In this document: positions 38,980 to 51,906 of the stretch, piece after piece
How positions within the stretch are numbered: position 1 is the stretch's first letter
Layout: each line of letters opens with the position of its first letter
From: Stratiolaelaps scimitus
Lineage: Eukaryota > Arthropoda > Arachnida > Mesostigmata > Laelapidae
Direction: 5' to 3'
NCBI GenBank assembly: GCA_019614645.1
Contig: JABWDB010000004.1
Location: 11,594,001-11,658,000, forward strand
DNA: 64,000 nucleotides
The notes under the pieces: model-generated
The model's database searches: none
Told to the model about the DNA's origin: nothing
What the model saw: the letters and a program-made list of their open reading frames with translations, nothing else
Program-made: the position numbers and the translations under genes

Positions 38980-41245
38980 GAGCGCAAAGACGGACCGATA
39001 CAGCGGAGTGCTATCTGTGAGAGGATACCACCGCGTCCGCTACCGGCTCGGCTGCCTCTGCTTCTATTGTTGTTTTGCTAAGGATCGTGTTGGCGGTGGT
39101 GGCGGCGGCGGCGGCGGCGACGATTCAGCCATCGTGTCGTCGGCTCCGATTATTCGGCTGCCGCCGGAACTGCCGCCGCTGTTATCGTCTGCCGAGCTGT
39201 GTCTCCCTTCCGTCGCAGCCGATCTCGGGACAGCTGGAGTCAGTCAGCACCGGACACAGCCAACAGTGAGTGGTAGGCACAAGTGCAAACGCATCGATCG
39301 ACGGCGAGAAGCGCTAGCCGTAGTGGTTGTTGTGAGCAGCAGCATCATCTGGTTGGCTACTGTTGCAGCTACGGTGGCTGCTGCTGCTGCTGCTGTTGTC
39401 GTGCCGTTGTAGTCATCAGTGTAAAAAAAGTTGTCGCCCGTATTCGATTGTAAGATGGCGACCCCTATGCCGCTGAGTGGCCGCTGATCAGCTGGTCTGG
39501 TCATCCATCCGGAGATACACAGGGGGATAGACAGATACACGCATTTATCACCGTGCCGTCGTCATTGTGTATATATATATATATATATATGCATGACTGT
39601 TGGTGTAGATTCGACAAGAGCACAGAGAGCAGCGGTTATGCTAAAGAAACGTGGAAATGCGGGAGAGATACTCTAGCCACCGCGGCGGTCCCCGTCGATG
39701 AATGCGTTCCACCATCGATTCTCTCTATCATTGTAGAATGTCGACTTAGAACACCGTGGCTGGCCGCTGTGTAGCCGCCTGCAGAGTGACCATGCGTAGA
39801 GATACGTAGCAATAGATCGACGAGTGCGTCTGGTAGTAATACCGTGGTTGGTTGTCGACTTCAACCAGCTTGCTGCGGATCGACTGCTGCACCGTCGATT
39901 ACTCGGATGTAGCCAGGTAGCATGTGGTAGTTTCCGCGATCGTTTAGAACAGGGTTTCCGGAAAAGTCTTCGTAGAGCAGAGCAGAACTGTCGTCGGATC
40001 GCAGATTTCGGATAGCCGGCGGGATACCCTGCTCCCTGATCCTCCACCCTCCAACGCCAACAACAGACAACAGTATCCGAGCAGCAGTAAAACCATCAGC
40101 ATCAGCAGACAGCACACGAGCTGGCGACAGCGGCTGACTGACCTGCTGTGAGGTGTGTACCCATTCAGCGGTCGGCTCACGGGAGGTGTTCGACACGAGC
40201 GAACAGCGAGTAGCTGTTCGCCGACCTATCTGTGACACCGGTTCCCTACTAACGTAGTGCTCCTACCACTAGCACCACCATTAATACCACTGTTACTGGT
40301 AAATTGTCGTAACCAAAATCGTAGCCGGGTGCGTATCAAGAACTCCAAGAGGGCTATGGTGTGCGATAGCCCACGTAGAACGATAGAAATTCGACCAGTC
40401 TGCCTGGTCGTGTGTGTGTATTAGGATGTACGCCTGTCTGTTTGGGAGAATCCGTAGATGTAGTACGCTGTGCAACCTATTACCGTGTCAAGTTTGAGCA
40501 GCGGAGAGTACAGACTTAGCTGCTAAGATCTACCCTACATGGGCGACACGTCGCAGTAACGCTAGAATGGTATTATCGAGTTGGCACCTACAGATATTCA
40601 ACTGAAACTTCGTCGGCCGAAGAGGAAAAAGGAACAAGCAGAAGTCTCATAAAAGTTGCAATCTCTGCCACTGTGTGGCGAAGTTCGAAGAGCAGAGAAT
40701 ACGGAACACGAGCACAGAGTCGACCCGTGTCATCTCCGGGGTATGCATGTGTGGGTGTGTGCGTTCGGGCTAATGGAGTGGTGATCAACCAGCTGAATCT
40801 GTGCAGATAGGCCAGCAGAATCTGGGGGTTTGCACGGACGGACAGTGAGCAGTGTCACATAATTGAACACCCTATGTTGAACCGCCAACCAATCCACTGT
40901 GATTGCCAACGAACGAGGACTGTATTCTACGAGTGTCACTTATCAGCAAGACCTCGGTCATTCGATGGTTATTCGACATCACTAACTGTATCAATTCCCT
41001 TCACCATCATCCACTATCAGTGGTCGAGTGGTCAACTGTTGGCCGGATAAATTTCCAGTCGAGTAGAGAGTCAGTGAGTGAGTGAGAGAGAGAGAGAGAG
41101 ACGTTACGACGGAGATGAGCTCCGGTTTTTCTAGCTATCGTTGTTGTTGTTGTTGTTGTCGTCGTTGTCTCTGCTGACTTGCGAACTTACCGGTACGCCA
41201 CGCTGGTGAGCCTCGAGCAAGTAGAACCAGTGGCAAGGAGACTAA
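38980..41245. promoter_or_regulatory. GC-rich region with simple repeats upstream of the DNA glycosylase
   Basis: Contains GGC/GCT runs (about 39090-39400), a (GA)n run at about 41083 and (GTT)n at about 41139. Probably promoter and 5' leader of the glycosylase gene and possibly of a divergent minus-strand gene. No confident exon. Confidence 0.35.
39944..40180 (-). CDS. Candidate first exon encoding a signal peptide
   Basis: One of three overlapping open minus-strand frames. This one contains MLMVLLLLGYCCLLLALEGG, a good signal peptide or membrane anchor, followed by a possible donor (GGTATCC). The overlap of several open frames in GC-rich DNA makes chance likely. It sits in the GC-rich leader region between Dicer and the DNA glycosylase. 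Confidence 0.2.
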   Translation of the reverse strand: MSRPLNGYTPHSRSVSRCRQLVCCLLMLMVLLLLGYCCLLLALEGGGSGSRVSRRLSEICDPTTVLLCSTKTFPETLF

Positions 41246-41494
41246 GGGACTGCATGTGAACTGTGCTTAACGGACGCCCTGGAAGGGGGCGGTGCTGGAC
41301 GTGGCGGGGGAGGGCCTGGGCCAACCTTGCGCGCTCCCGTAAATAATAAGAGGCCAGCGCCAAATAATAGCGGCTGGCCAGAGGACACTCGATCGAATGA
41401 CGAGAGCGAACTCGATGGCGCCCCTGCCGCCAAGGAGGCACGACCTCTCGAGGAGGCGCACCTCAAGAACGCGCTCGACAACTGCCGCCACTTT

Positions 41495-42196
41495 ATGGCG
41501 ATTCGAACACCGGGCCGGGTGGGCCGAGAGTTTTTCGACGTTGGCTGCACCGAACTGGCCCGCAGCTTACTCGGTACCCAGCTCGTGCGTCGGCTCACCG
41601 ACGGCACCCTGCTCCGTGCCAAGATCGTCGAGACGGAATCCTATCCCGGGGGACAAGATCGCGCTAGTCACAGTTTCAACGGACGGCGAACGGAGCGCAA
41701 CGAGCCAATGTACATGGAGCCGGGTACCGCTTATGTTTACCTTACCTATGGCATGTACTTTTGCTTTAATATATCGTCACGTGGTGATGGCGCCGCGGTG
41801 CTGCTCCGCTCAGCAAAACCTCTCGTCGGCTTCGACCGAATGCGGCATTTGCGTGGCAGTCGACGCAAGGACGGCGGCAGCAAGCTGCGCACAAATCAGC
41901 TGCTGAACGGGCCATCGAAACTTTGCATGGGTATGGCCATCGAAAAGGAGACGATGAACAAGGAGTTCGTGCCAAGCAGCGAGCTCCTCTGGATCGAGTT
42001 CGGTCAGGATGGCTCGCCGAATGTTCCATCGGTTACGGCTAGTGCGAGCCCACAACGTGTCGTGACCTCGAAACGAGTAGGCATTGATTCGGCATCACCG
42101 GAATGGTCGCAACAGCCTCTGCGATTCTATCTGCTGGATGAAGCGAGTTACGTTAGTGTACGCGATCACGCCGCCGAGAAGGCGTTCTCATTGTGA
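41495..42196 (+). CDS. MPG: Alkyladenine DNA glycosylase (3-methyladenine glycosylase, AAG/MPG)
   Basis: Base-excision repair enzyme that removes alkylated purines, ethenoadenine and hypoxanthine from DNA. The fold is covered end to end: GREFFDVGCTELARSLLG at the start, IVETESYPG holding the catalytic Glu and lesion-stacking Tyr, YVYLTYGMYFCFN with the second Tyr and the flipping-pocket Asn, VLLRSAKP with the conserved Arg, GPSKLC, and a C-terminal PLRFYL block ending AEKAFSL. All residues matching human E125, Y127, Y159, N169 and R182 are present. The chosen Met gives 233 aa, enough for the catalytic domain. The frame stays open upstream to a stop at 41243 (Gly/Pro-rich, no ATG), with a possible acceptor AG at 41245-41246, so a further N-terminal exon may exist. 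The catalytic region has no intron. Confidence 0.95.
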   Translation: MAIRTPGRVGREFFDVGCTELARSLLGTQLVRRLTDGTLLRAKIVETESYPGGQDRASHSFNGRRTERNEPMYMEPGTAYVYLTYGMYFCFNISSRGDGAAVLLRSAKPLVGFDRMRHLRGSRRKDGGSKLRTNQLLNGPSKLCMGMAIEKETMNKEFVPSSELLWIEFGQDGSPNVPSVTASASPQRVVTSKRVGIDSASPEWSQQPLRFYLLDEASYVSVRDHAAEKAFSL

Positions 42197-45100
42197 TACT
42201 AATTACGCTACGCATATATATATATAGATATATATATATATGCTATTGCAATGATTATTATTATTATTATTATTATTGTATTTTAAAGGAGAAAACAAAC
42301 GACGGTAATATTAACAGAAATAGTAATATATGTAATCGTATTGCATCTTAATTGTCGGTTGGCAACAATAACAGCAGGAACAAGTGATTATTTCGTGCAT
42401 TTTTTTTTTTGTAACAAAATTCGCTCCGAGGATTTCTGTGCGAACGAATCGGATATTCTCCTCAGAGACGACAGAGACAGAGTGTTTTTCAAGTCCAATC
42501 GATTTCGCTATGTTGGCCAAAGGGAGAAAGAGCGAAACACAACGGCAAAACACTTCGTGATAATGCTTTTAGTCAGACACAAGACCCCCCCCGTCCCCCC
42601 TAGTTGAGTCTCGCGGGGGAACAACGTGCAGATATAGCAGATATAACCGTATACTTTTACCTGATAGTGGAGATTTTCATATGGTGAATGCTATGGGCAT
42701 GCTATGTAGGTTCTTCGTCTTGGAAAGATGCATGTGTGCGTATACAGGATAGCGACGATGACGAAGGGGTACGTGAATGATGGTTGCGATGTTACATCGA
42801 AAGAAGATATTCTCCCCTTCACACTCTCGTCGCTGTGTGTGTGTGTCAATAAGAGTACTGCCGGTAGGCCCGCGAACGAGCAACTTGCTTGTTTATATAC
42901 GACGATTATAGAAGATGAAATACGGTTTAGTGGTGGAAGTTGTAACGGAGGGGCCGTTCATCTGAGCAGACAACGGCATCAGACTCCGTTTGGGGATTCT
43001 GCGGTAGGGTGAGACTGTATGTGTGTCTCGATGTGTGGCGTGTACTGGCGATAGTGAGCAGGGCGGAGTTAGCCCGGATAAATCGAATTAAAATGATAAT
43101 GATGGGAGCACGTATTGACGCTGGGTTGACAACAGATGAACAGGGTGGTCCACATGGCCTTGAACAACAGTATAGAATAAACCAATATATATATATATAT
43201 AGGAACTTGATAGATAGACGCAACGATCTATGGATGTTCAAGAAACGCGCATAGCTGATTCTTGAGCTAGCCGTCTCTCTCGTAGAAATGAGCAGAGTAT
43301 AAAAATAAGCCCTGCCGCCTGTGTTGGCGAAGGAGACCCGGGCGGTCTGCGGGCTAGCTGTGGGGTATGTGCACTTCACCGGCATCGATCGCTGTGGAGT
43401 ACGCCAAATAAGATGGCGATTCAATGGAACAATGCATGAATGTAGCAGTGAATCGAAAGGACTGCTGAGGATTACTGGTACGATTAACGCACAACATATA
43501 TAACCGTATTTCAACTATGATATTAATTTCATAGGGTATAACAAAGCGGAGAAATTTCAACCTTGGTAGCTGAATGAGACAGCTAATAGACAAGAACAAC
43601 AACAACAACAGTAGCAACAACAAATACACAGCTATATCCGATACCATTGCCGTAAGAGCGGTGTTACGGCAGCACTAAGCAAAGACAGTAAGCAATGAGG
43701 ATAATGCCAGTGAATGACTTGGATGGCCCTAGACGGACTCGATAGATGCTGCTGGTGAGACACCTTTATCCCCCTCCCGCGAAGAACACTGAACACTGTG
43801 ACTCGATTGCTTTCGTGGATTTGCCTGTGCGCTTCGGGGATGATTCCGGACAGTTGGAATCGCATCGGAAACGACAAGAACACAACAATAGCCGCAGTTC
43901 AGTTCAGCAATTGATTTCCATTCACACGACTGACATTGTATTAATACGTTTTTGTGTCAATGTGGTAACACACGGGATGCATATCGCCTGATGCTGACTG
44001 CCTGCGCTGCGTCACTGATACGACTGATCGTTATGATTACGATGTTTCGTTTAATGAGACGGTGAATTTCACGAGCTCGAAAGCTTGACAGGTGAATTCC
44101 ATTTATTTTGCCGCATGATTTATTTTGTATGTTTAGCATGGCATGATTACTACTGCTACTACTACTAGTGTAGCTTTAACCAATTGACTCCGACCGGAAC
44201 GTGGTCCGGCTAGAGGACACGCGCCTCCCTCCCTGTCGTCCACTTGTTGCACAACGTCCTCGGACAATTCAACAAGGCAGATACGCGCTTTGTCAGTTTT
44301 CGAAGGGGCATTAACTGACATGGAGACGATCATCATCTCCATTAGCATAATCATCGTATCATTGTCACACCTGGAATTCCCCCTATATCCCTCGGTTCCT
44401 ATGGCGCTGTTGCAGCTGATATGAGTATGATATAATTTAGTAACTTATTTTTCGCATAGCTAAGCTGCGCAACACCGCCCCGTTAAGTCTCGAGGTGGGC
44501 TCAGACATCATGGGACAGTCTGAGTATAGCACTGATAGTGATAGTCGCCTGTGAGGCCGGTGGTAAGTTCGACACCGGCATCCGACAGGATAACACCACC
44601 CTAAGTCAACAATTTTATCTAGGCTAATTATTGACACTTGCTCGGAAGCTAACTAAGAGGTGTTGTTTGAGCAAATCTTCTGGCTGTTTTCGATAGCTTG
44701 CGGGGTTGAATGGCGGTGGCGGCGATGGTGACGGCGGAAGCGATGTCGAGAGCCATACGAGCAATGACAACAACAGACCAACTCACGAACACTCATAACT
44801 TATTATTATTACTATTATTATTATTAATTACTGCTATTGTAAACCACTTAGTAGGGCGGGTGTGATCCAACGGTCAATTAAGCTAGTCACTGCATGCGAG
44901 GTCTGCCACATCACCATCGCCTGTTTCGTATTATATTCGGGGGGAGCAGAACAAATATCCGGTCACGCTCATGGGGATGTCGGCATGTAACGCGTGGTGC
45001 CAATGGACGAACATATATCTATACACACCCCCAGAGACACACACACACACACACACATACAAATATTCAGAGATACACTATATGTGTACGTGTACATAGG

Positions 45101-47886
45101 CGTGCATTTCTACGGTAATGGAAGCTCTGGACGATCCACTTGGCCGCCTGCAATAACGACGATTATATAATTAACTCTGAGAGCGGACCTGCATTGACGA
45201 TAGACTACAGGCTCCCGTTGATCGAACGGTCCAAGGGAGCCGTTCGGCACTGCTATTGTTGGTTGTGTCCGTCGCTATATCGCGGTTAGGTACAATACAT
45301 TCCCTGATCACGCTCCCTGGCCGGTCCATGTATCATGACGCCGCGCGCATCTAGCGAATTCACTCTCAGGATACAACGCGCGCATTTCGAGAGTCGATCG
45401 ACTATGGAATACTGGAACTGTGCACTGACAGTTGCCGCTCGAGTGACGGTCTCAATAAAATTGCAAGCGATATGAGGTGTATCTGTGTCGTGTACGTATT
45501 CATTGAGGTTGAGGGATTCATAGCGGGAAACCCTTCGAATTGGTGTTAATACCTATCGCCGATGCTGTTCGTGATGGCTGCTAGATCGGTTAACACACCC
45601 GGCCGATGCGGGCTGCGAGTGGCGATCGTCTCGACCAGAGAAGCCGTATTCGATTACATGCAGTCAAATGTGTACGGCGCAGCTCGTAATTGAAAAAACA
45701 AAACGCACTGCGACAATGAACCCCCGCATAGCACCGCTACGAATTCATTCTTTGAGAAACGCTTCTCATCGCCGGCAAAGTTCCAACAGGTGACGATTTC
45801 TATTCATCGGACGGATTACCGCTAATAGGATACGAAATGGCCCAGCACTGTTGGTAGTATTGTTGTAATTACTTGACAATAATGATTCAGTTTGTCGCCC
45901 ACCATCGAACTGATTCTGTTTCCTTTGGACGACAAAGTCTACGCGGCAAAGGAGCATTTCATGGGGATCGTATGATTTTCTTTGGAGATACTAATACTTT
46001 TGCGAGTTTACGATATGATTTCTCCTGCTGTGACGAACTGATGATGTATGTATCTAATACGAACGATGAAATCGCGACATATCATTGGACCCCCTCCCCC
46101 CCACGTCCGAGTCACTACGAAGCCACCAGTCGTAGCTGGAATGAATGCTGAGCACACGCAACGTAGGCTATTCTTTCCATCGCGCTCTGAAACAAATCTC
46201 ATACACCCTTGCAGAAGCGCATGCATATAGGAGAGGCTATATTTGGTCTCGTCCCGTCGCTGGATCCTTAATCGAATTAATGTTCGTTCATTGGCTGGAT
46301 GGCGTGTTGGTTCATCAAGAGAAAGAACGCTGCATTACTCCGTGTGAGCATCGCCGCTGCCACGATTGACCGGTATCTCTACGTTTATCTGTTTTATATG
46401 AATTGTTTTCAACATGCATATTTTTACGGGAAATACAAATAAACATTTGAATTATTGGTAATTCTTGTTATCACGAAGGTAACGAAGGGGACAAAAAACA
46501 CCCACTGCACAATGGAACAATACTCACACACGACAGGAGATTCGACCGAGCGGGGTTGGAGAGTGCAGCAGAGATCCAACAAAGAACGGAGATTACTAAA
46601 CCAACGTGAGGGGCATATGAATGAATAACGAATCGCGGAGTTTTTATTTAATAATAGCTGCTATTTATTAAACGTTGCAACAAATATTCCCACAATTACA
46701 CAGGGCAACATAAAACACACGCGTGCGCGTGCATTCAAATCTTCCATTATATATATATATATATATATAGGAAGTGCTATGATACTGCAAGAAGGAAAGT
46801 CCAAAGTGTAAATATATGGAATTAATATGTAGTAGTATTAATATAACTATGGCAAATGATAACGACGGTAGCGGTAACAACAATAAATAGCACTAATAAA
46901 TACTAATTATTAATGATAATATAATATAATTTAATAAATTTGTCCGTAATTTTGCTCAAAAATTTGTTCTCAGTGGAGGTGATTTCAGCTTAGGGATTGA
47001 GTGTTGTTTGTCGATAGAAATTGACGATAGTTGCCACGACGGCTCCTCCCGCTCTGGGGGTACGTTTTCCAAACGTATCATGAGCATTCAAAACAAAATA
47101 CAAATCGATCTGCCGTGAAGGCTCACCGTCCTGCTTCCACGGGGACTTTCCAATTTCTATTAGACGAAATCACCGTCAGCCCACCGAACATCGTTCGACG
47201 TTGGCACAGCTGTATAGATACATTGGCCAGGATTAGCGACGCACGCAAGCCTGTGCCCGCCAGCGGTACTGGCGGGTCTGTGGACTCGGTTTCCACTTAG
47301 TGATGTATCATACCGCAGAGGAATTAGGCACGACACGAACTCTGCTCGGTGGCGAGAAGTTCTGATCAGTTTTCTTACCTACAGCAGTTACGCGAAGGAT
47401 GGCCGCTGTTACATGTAGCGGTCTGACGTGCTACCGAGGCGGTTTGTATACATTCACTTGATTTACGTAGTGTACAATAGATTTCAGCTGTGTGACATAG
47501 GTCATCTATTGGGTCTTCATATGTTACATCAGCTTCCTACTCTTCTAAGCCAAGGTGATTCATGTCTGCTAAGTCTCTGAGTTTTTCAGTTACCTATGTT
47601 AGTAATATGTACATATATTGGGTGCGGCTATTATCACTACGTAAGCCAAAAATAGAAATTCTATCAGCTTAATCAGTTTTACTAGATATGTTACTTGTAA
47701 TATAATAGAAACTGAGTGGTTTTATTATTGTGTGGTGAGAATAGTTCTGGACTTATGTGATATATATATATATCTAAATGTGGCAGCATGCATGTGACCA
47801 TGCCATGTCGATTATTCAAGTCAATTCAAGTGCACCTTGAGTAGAACTGAACAAATGTGCATAATTTGTATCATTGGTATATTCAG
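42197..47886. other. Large gene-poor interval
   Basis: Glycosylase 3' flank with (TA)n and (ATT)n (42222-42277), then 5 kb of mixed DNA with CA, TG and ATT runs. One or more 5' exons of the ABC transporter should lie in its last part but could not be identified. No RNA gene seen. Confidence 0.35.
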
Positions 47887-50800
47887 ATGAGGCGGTTCTA
47901 GCTGGAGTCGATATTCAGGTGCGGCGTGGCCAGATTTATGGCCTTCTCGGTCCTTCAGGCTGTGGGAAGACAACTCTGCTAAAATGCATTTTAGGAGATC
48001 TGCGTCCGGATGAAGGAAAGGTTAGCGTCCTGGGCCAGCCCCCAGGTCGTGTGGCCAATCAGAATGTGGGGTAAGCCTCCCCACAATCGCGTATTTCACG
48101 TCTAGATTGCATGCTATTTACATACGCATTGTGTACACTTTATTGAGCCGTTATCTGTGATATACTTACCACGAGACAGATATATATATATATATATATA
48201 TATGGCACCTGGTTCATAGCGAGGTGTGCAGCCACATCCATGAAATTAGTAATTGTTAATATTAACACCATTGTTGTCCTGAGGACCACCAACAAATTGG
48301 TTTACTTTTATCAAATATATTTCATAAGACTTTGACATCACAAACCTCTAGTTAAACACAACAAGTGGCAAGAATTTAATCAAATGTACAATAATTAGGA
48401 ATTATTGCTGTTGTTGTTGTTGTTGCGATTAGGAACTTCTAGTTAATTCACACACAAATTATACTTTGTCCAGCCAGCGAAGGCCATACCATGCTTTATT
48501 ATATTTATCTAAATTAGTTCCAGTATGCACACGAATACGCCATCATAGAAAAAAAACAGCAATACACAATGCAACCAAATAGGGGAGTTCTGATATAGTA
48601 TATATAAAAACGATTGCTTAGCTTCTGTTCCCGTACGAATACTGTGATATTGTGCCGTTTTGTCGATCATCCCAAATGACGAAGGTACATGCCCCAAGAG
48701 GATGCGCTATGTGAGCTGTTTTCGGTGCGCGAAACGTTGCTCTATTTTGGACGACTGTATGGGATGGCGACAGTGGATCTTCGCAAACAGATGCGCTTCG
48801 TCACGGACCTGCTCTGCCTTAAACTACATGACAGGGTACAAATTACAGGGAATCTAAATAGACATCGATAAATATAACAGCCAACTTGACAGTCCCGGAT
48901 GCGTGAAAATTGGGTTTTGAAACTATGATTTTGAAAATCCTCAACGGGTATTGATCAGATGAGCTGCATCGGAGAACTAGCTTCGGGTGGCTGGGATGTT
49001 TTTGCTAAAAAAAAAAACGTTCTCGGATATTTAATTATAATCCTATATATTAAGAAAAACTGAAGCTGTAAATCGACGACAGAGACGGGAATTAGTGCGG
49101 TCTGATTTGATGATAAGCTCCGTTTTTGACCCAGTCTACTCGCGAATATAAATCTGTGCAACTGGATCTTGCTCGGATTTTAAGCAACCGACCCCTGCGT
49201 TTCCCCTCAACCGAGCTAGATATATATATATATATATATATGATCTTGTAAACGCAATGTGGAGTGCACCGAGTTGTTGAGTGTGACCAACTCAATTCAG
49301 TCACTGCAGCGTAAAACCTAAGACATCTATGGTGACCGTGGTTGAGGATTGCAGGTGGCACATCTAAGTGGGGGACAGCGACGGCGTCTATCTTTGGCAG
49401 TGTGCATTCTCCACGCACCTCCGCTGCTGATCTTGGATGAGCCAACGGTCGGCGTCGATCCGCTGCTCGCGCACGCGATCTGGCAACATCTTCGAAGGCT
49501 CGCAGACGATACTGATACAACGATCATTGTCACCACGCATTATATCGAAGAGGCGCATGGCGCCGATGTGGTTCGTTACTAATTATAACGGATGTATCGA
49601 AAGGGGCACGCATAAATGCTAAACGTAAACCCATGGTTTCAAAAGAAGTTCAATGTCTCTAATTTTGTTGACAAACCCGTCCAACGAGAGCAATGACAGT
49701 TGTTTTAATCTCAAGTGCGTTGTTGGTTTTACTACGGCTGACGTGAGGGAGACCCTGAAGATTTTAAGTGACAACCATGTTATATTAGTAGTCTTCAAAG
49801 AACCATATGCTTATTTGTGTGAATATCAAAAAAAATATATACCAGACTCTTTTCTTACCCAGGTAGCACTGATGCGGTGCGGCCGAATCCTTGTCGAACA
49901 CCAGCCACAGGTTCTAATGACAAACTATGGCGTACAGTCACTTGAAGCAGTCCTCCTTGAAGTTTGTCGTCACCCCGATGAGATCGGAACCAAAGTGGCC
50001 ACAGTCGACCATGTAGATATCGAAATCGTTTGTGGATCAGGACAGAGGGCTCTTGTCAAGCCCCGATGCTGGCTGATACAGTCTTTACTGCGACTAGCCA
50101 CCCTACTCTTCAAAGAGAGGTTGAAGTTCAGATTTTATCGCGGAGTGTCATATTCAAAATAATGTTAATTGTTCTACTACCTTGAAATCATGCTTTAATG
50201 TCTGTTGTGCATTTACCTGGTAAAGGTGGTACTAAGTAGTTAGCATGGAATATTCATAATAGCAAAACTATAATAGGTTCATGTTGGTACGACGAGACGG
50301 CTGTAGTGCAACTCGTTTAGATCCTGCGCAAAGGATAGGTTAATCATACCATTCCCGATATCCACCTTTTTTCTGCTTGAATATATATATATAGTAACTC
50401 ACTTCAGTTTGGCGTTGAGTGATGCTAACGGTGTCTGTGTGGGGTTGTGTCACGTCGTAAGCTGTTCATTTGCCCGCCACCCCGGGACAATCCTGTACAA
50501 ATGCGTGTTTCCTTTAATCACGCTGAGCCTGTTCTTCTATACAATGGAGTGCGACCTGCCAGATTTAACTGTGGCGGTCGTCGATGAGGACCAGACACCG
50601 CAGTCTTGGCTCGTCGGCGAGGTTCTTGACACGCAGGATTTTATTGACGTCGTCTATATGAATGGTACCGAAGCCGAGCATCAACTTGGAACATTGGCGG
50701 TTCGCGCAGTGCTAACACTGCCGCAAAATTATTCCACGTCAGAGAACGCCTCCATCGAGATCGACCCCGTCAATCCGTACTTTCGGTTAGTATTGTTCAA

Positions 50801-51862
50801 CGTTCGTTATAATTGCACTACAACGACAATCTACACCGCATAACTTGATCAATCGAGAGAAACAATCAGCTCATTATGACGGCAGCTTATCCCCTTGGAA
50901 AATTAGCCATGGTCCCGATGTCAGTGTGAAATTTAACTAGCAACTCCAACTGAGTTAGTGCTAAATGACATTTGTTTTAGATCTTCAGTTGAGCGCGCCG
51001 TACGGGAGACGTTCTTGAATCCCCTGCTAAGTCCAGACATCGATGACGTGTTGTCGGCGATTCAGGTGAAGAACTACATGTTTGGTGAACAGGAGGACAA
51101 GCCGTACAAAAGCGTCTATCATCGTGTGGTAGCTCAACTCAGTTTTGGTCCATCGATGCTTGCCTCAGTTACACACGTATTTGTGAGCGCTCATGACACC
51201 TTCATCCATAGGAGCAAAGTGGCCGGTAAGTATGACATATAGCGCGTTCTAGTCGAGGGATCATCAACTGGATTTTTGACTGTGGTTGCAAATGTGAACG
51301 GGCAATATCTGGAGGTGTTGACATGATAAGAATTGTGTGTTCCTTTACTGTATGAACATTGTGGTACACGTGCATATTATTAGGTTGGTTCAGGCGAAGC
51401 CGACGGAGTTTTTGTTTTATCATCTCACAGTCATTTATTCCTATCAATGACAAATTTATTGTTCTCAACAACAGCAGGTTTGTGGGGAACGAGCGTTATC
51501 GCGGAGAAAGCACTCACACGTGTACACCTGTCTGAGGCAAATCACGTTTTAAGATTCTTGCCAAAAACGTTTTATACACCTTTGCGGTGGTAGAGCTTTT
51601 CAGAGGTAGGACTCGGCGAGATACGATTACGTCAAGCATTATTTTCTCCTCCGGCTCAGCTGTTTCACTAGGGTAGAAATCGCAGTGACGGTGGTTGCGG
51701 TCTGGCTGCATGTGCAATTTGACGTATATCTCATCAATCATGAGAGTACGATTCAGGGTCACTTTGATGTCAAAATAATAGCTTAAGATCCCCTAACACC
51801 AAACAACCACAAATCTCTGTTCCTGCCGCAATTCGCGTGGCACTCATTTGGCCAGAATCTTC

Positions 51863-51906
<44 letters not shown>

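Noticed and set aside
39244..40238. Several overlapping minus-strand frames of 60-125 codons
   Set aside because: Mutually overlapping in different frames; Ala/Thr/Arg-rich from CTG/GCT repeats. Only the signal-peptide frame is kept, at low confidence.
41242..42055. Minus-strand and alternative plus frames over the glycosylase gene
   Set aside because: Shadows of the real coding frame, biased by its GC-rich third positions.
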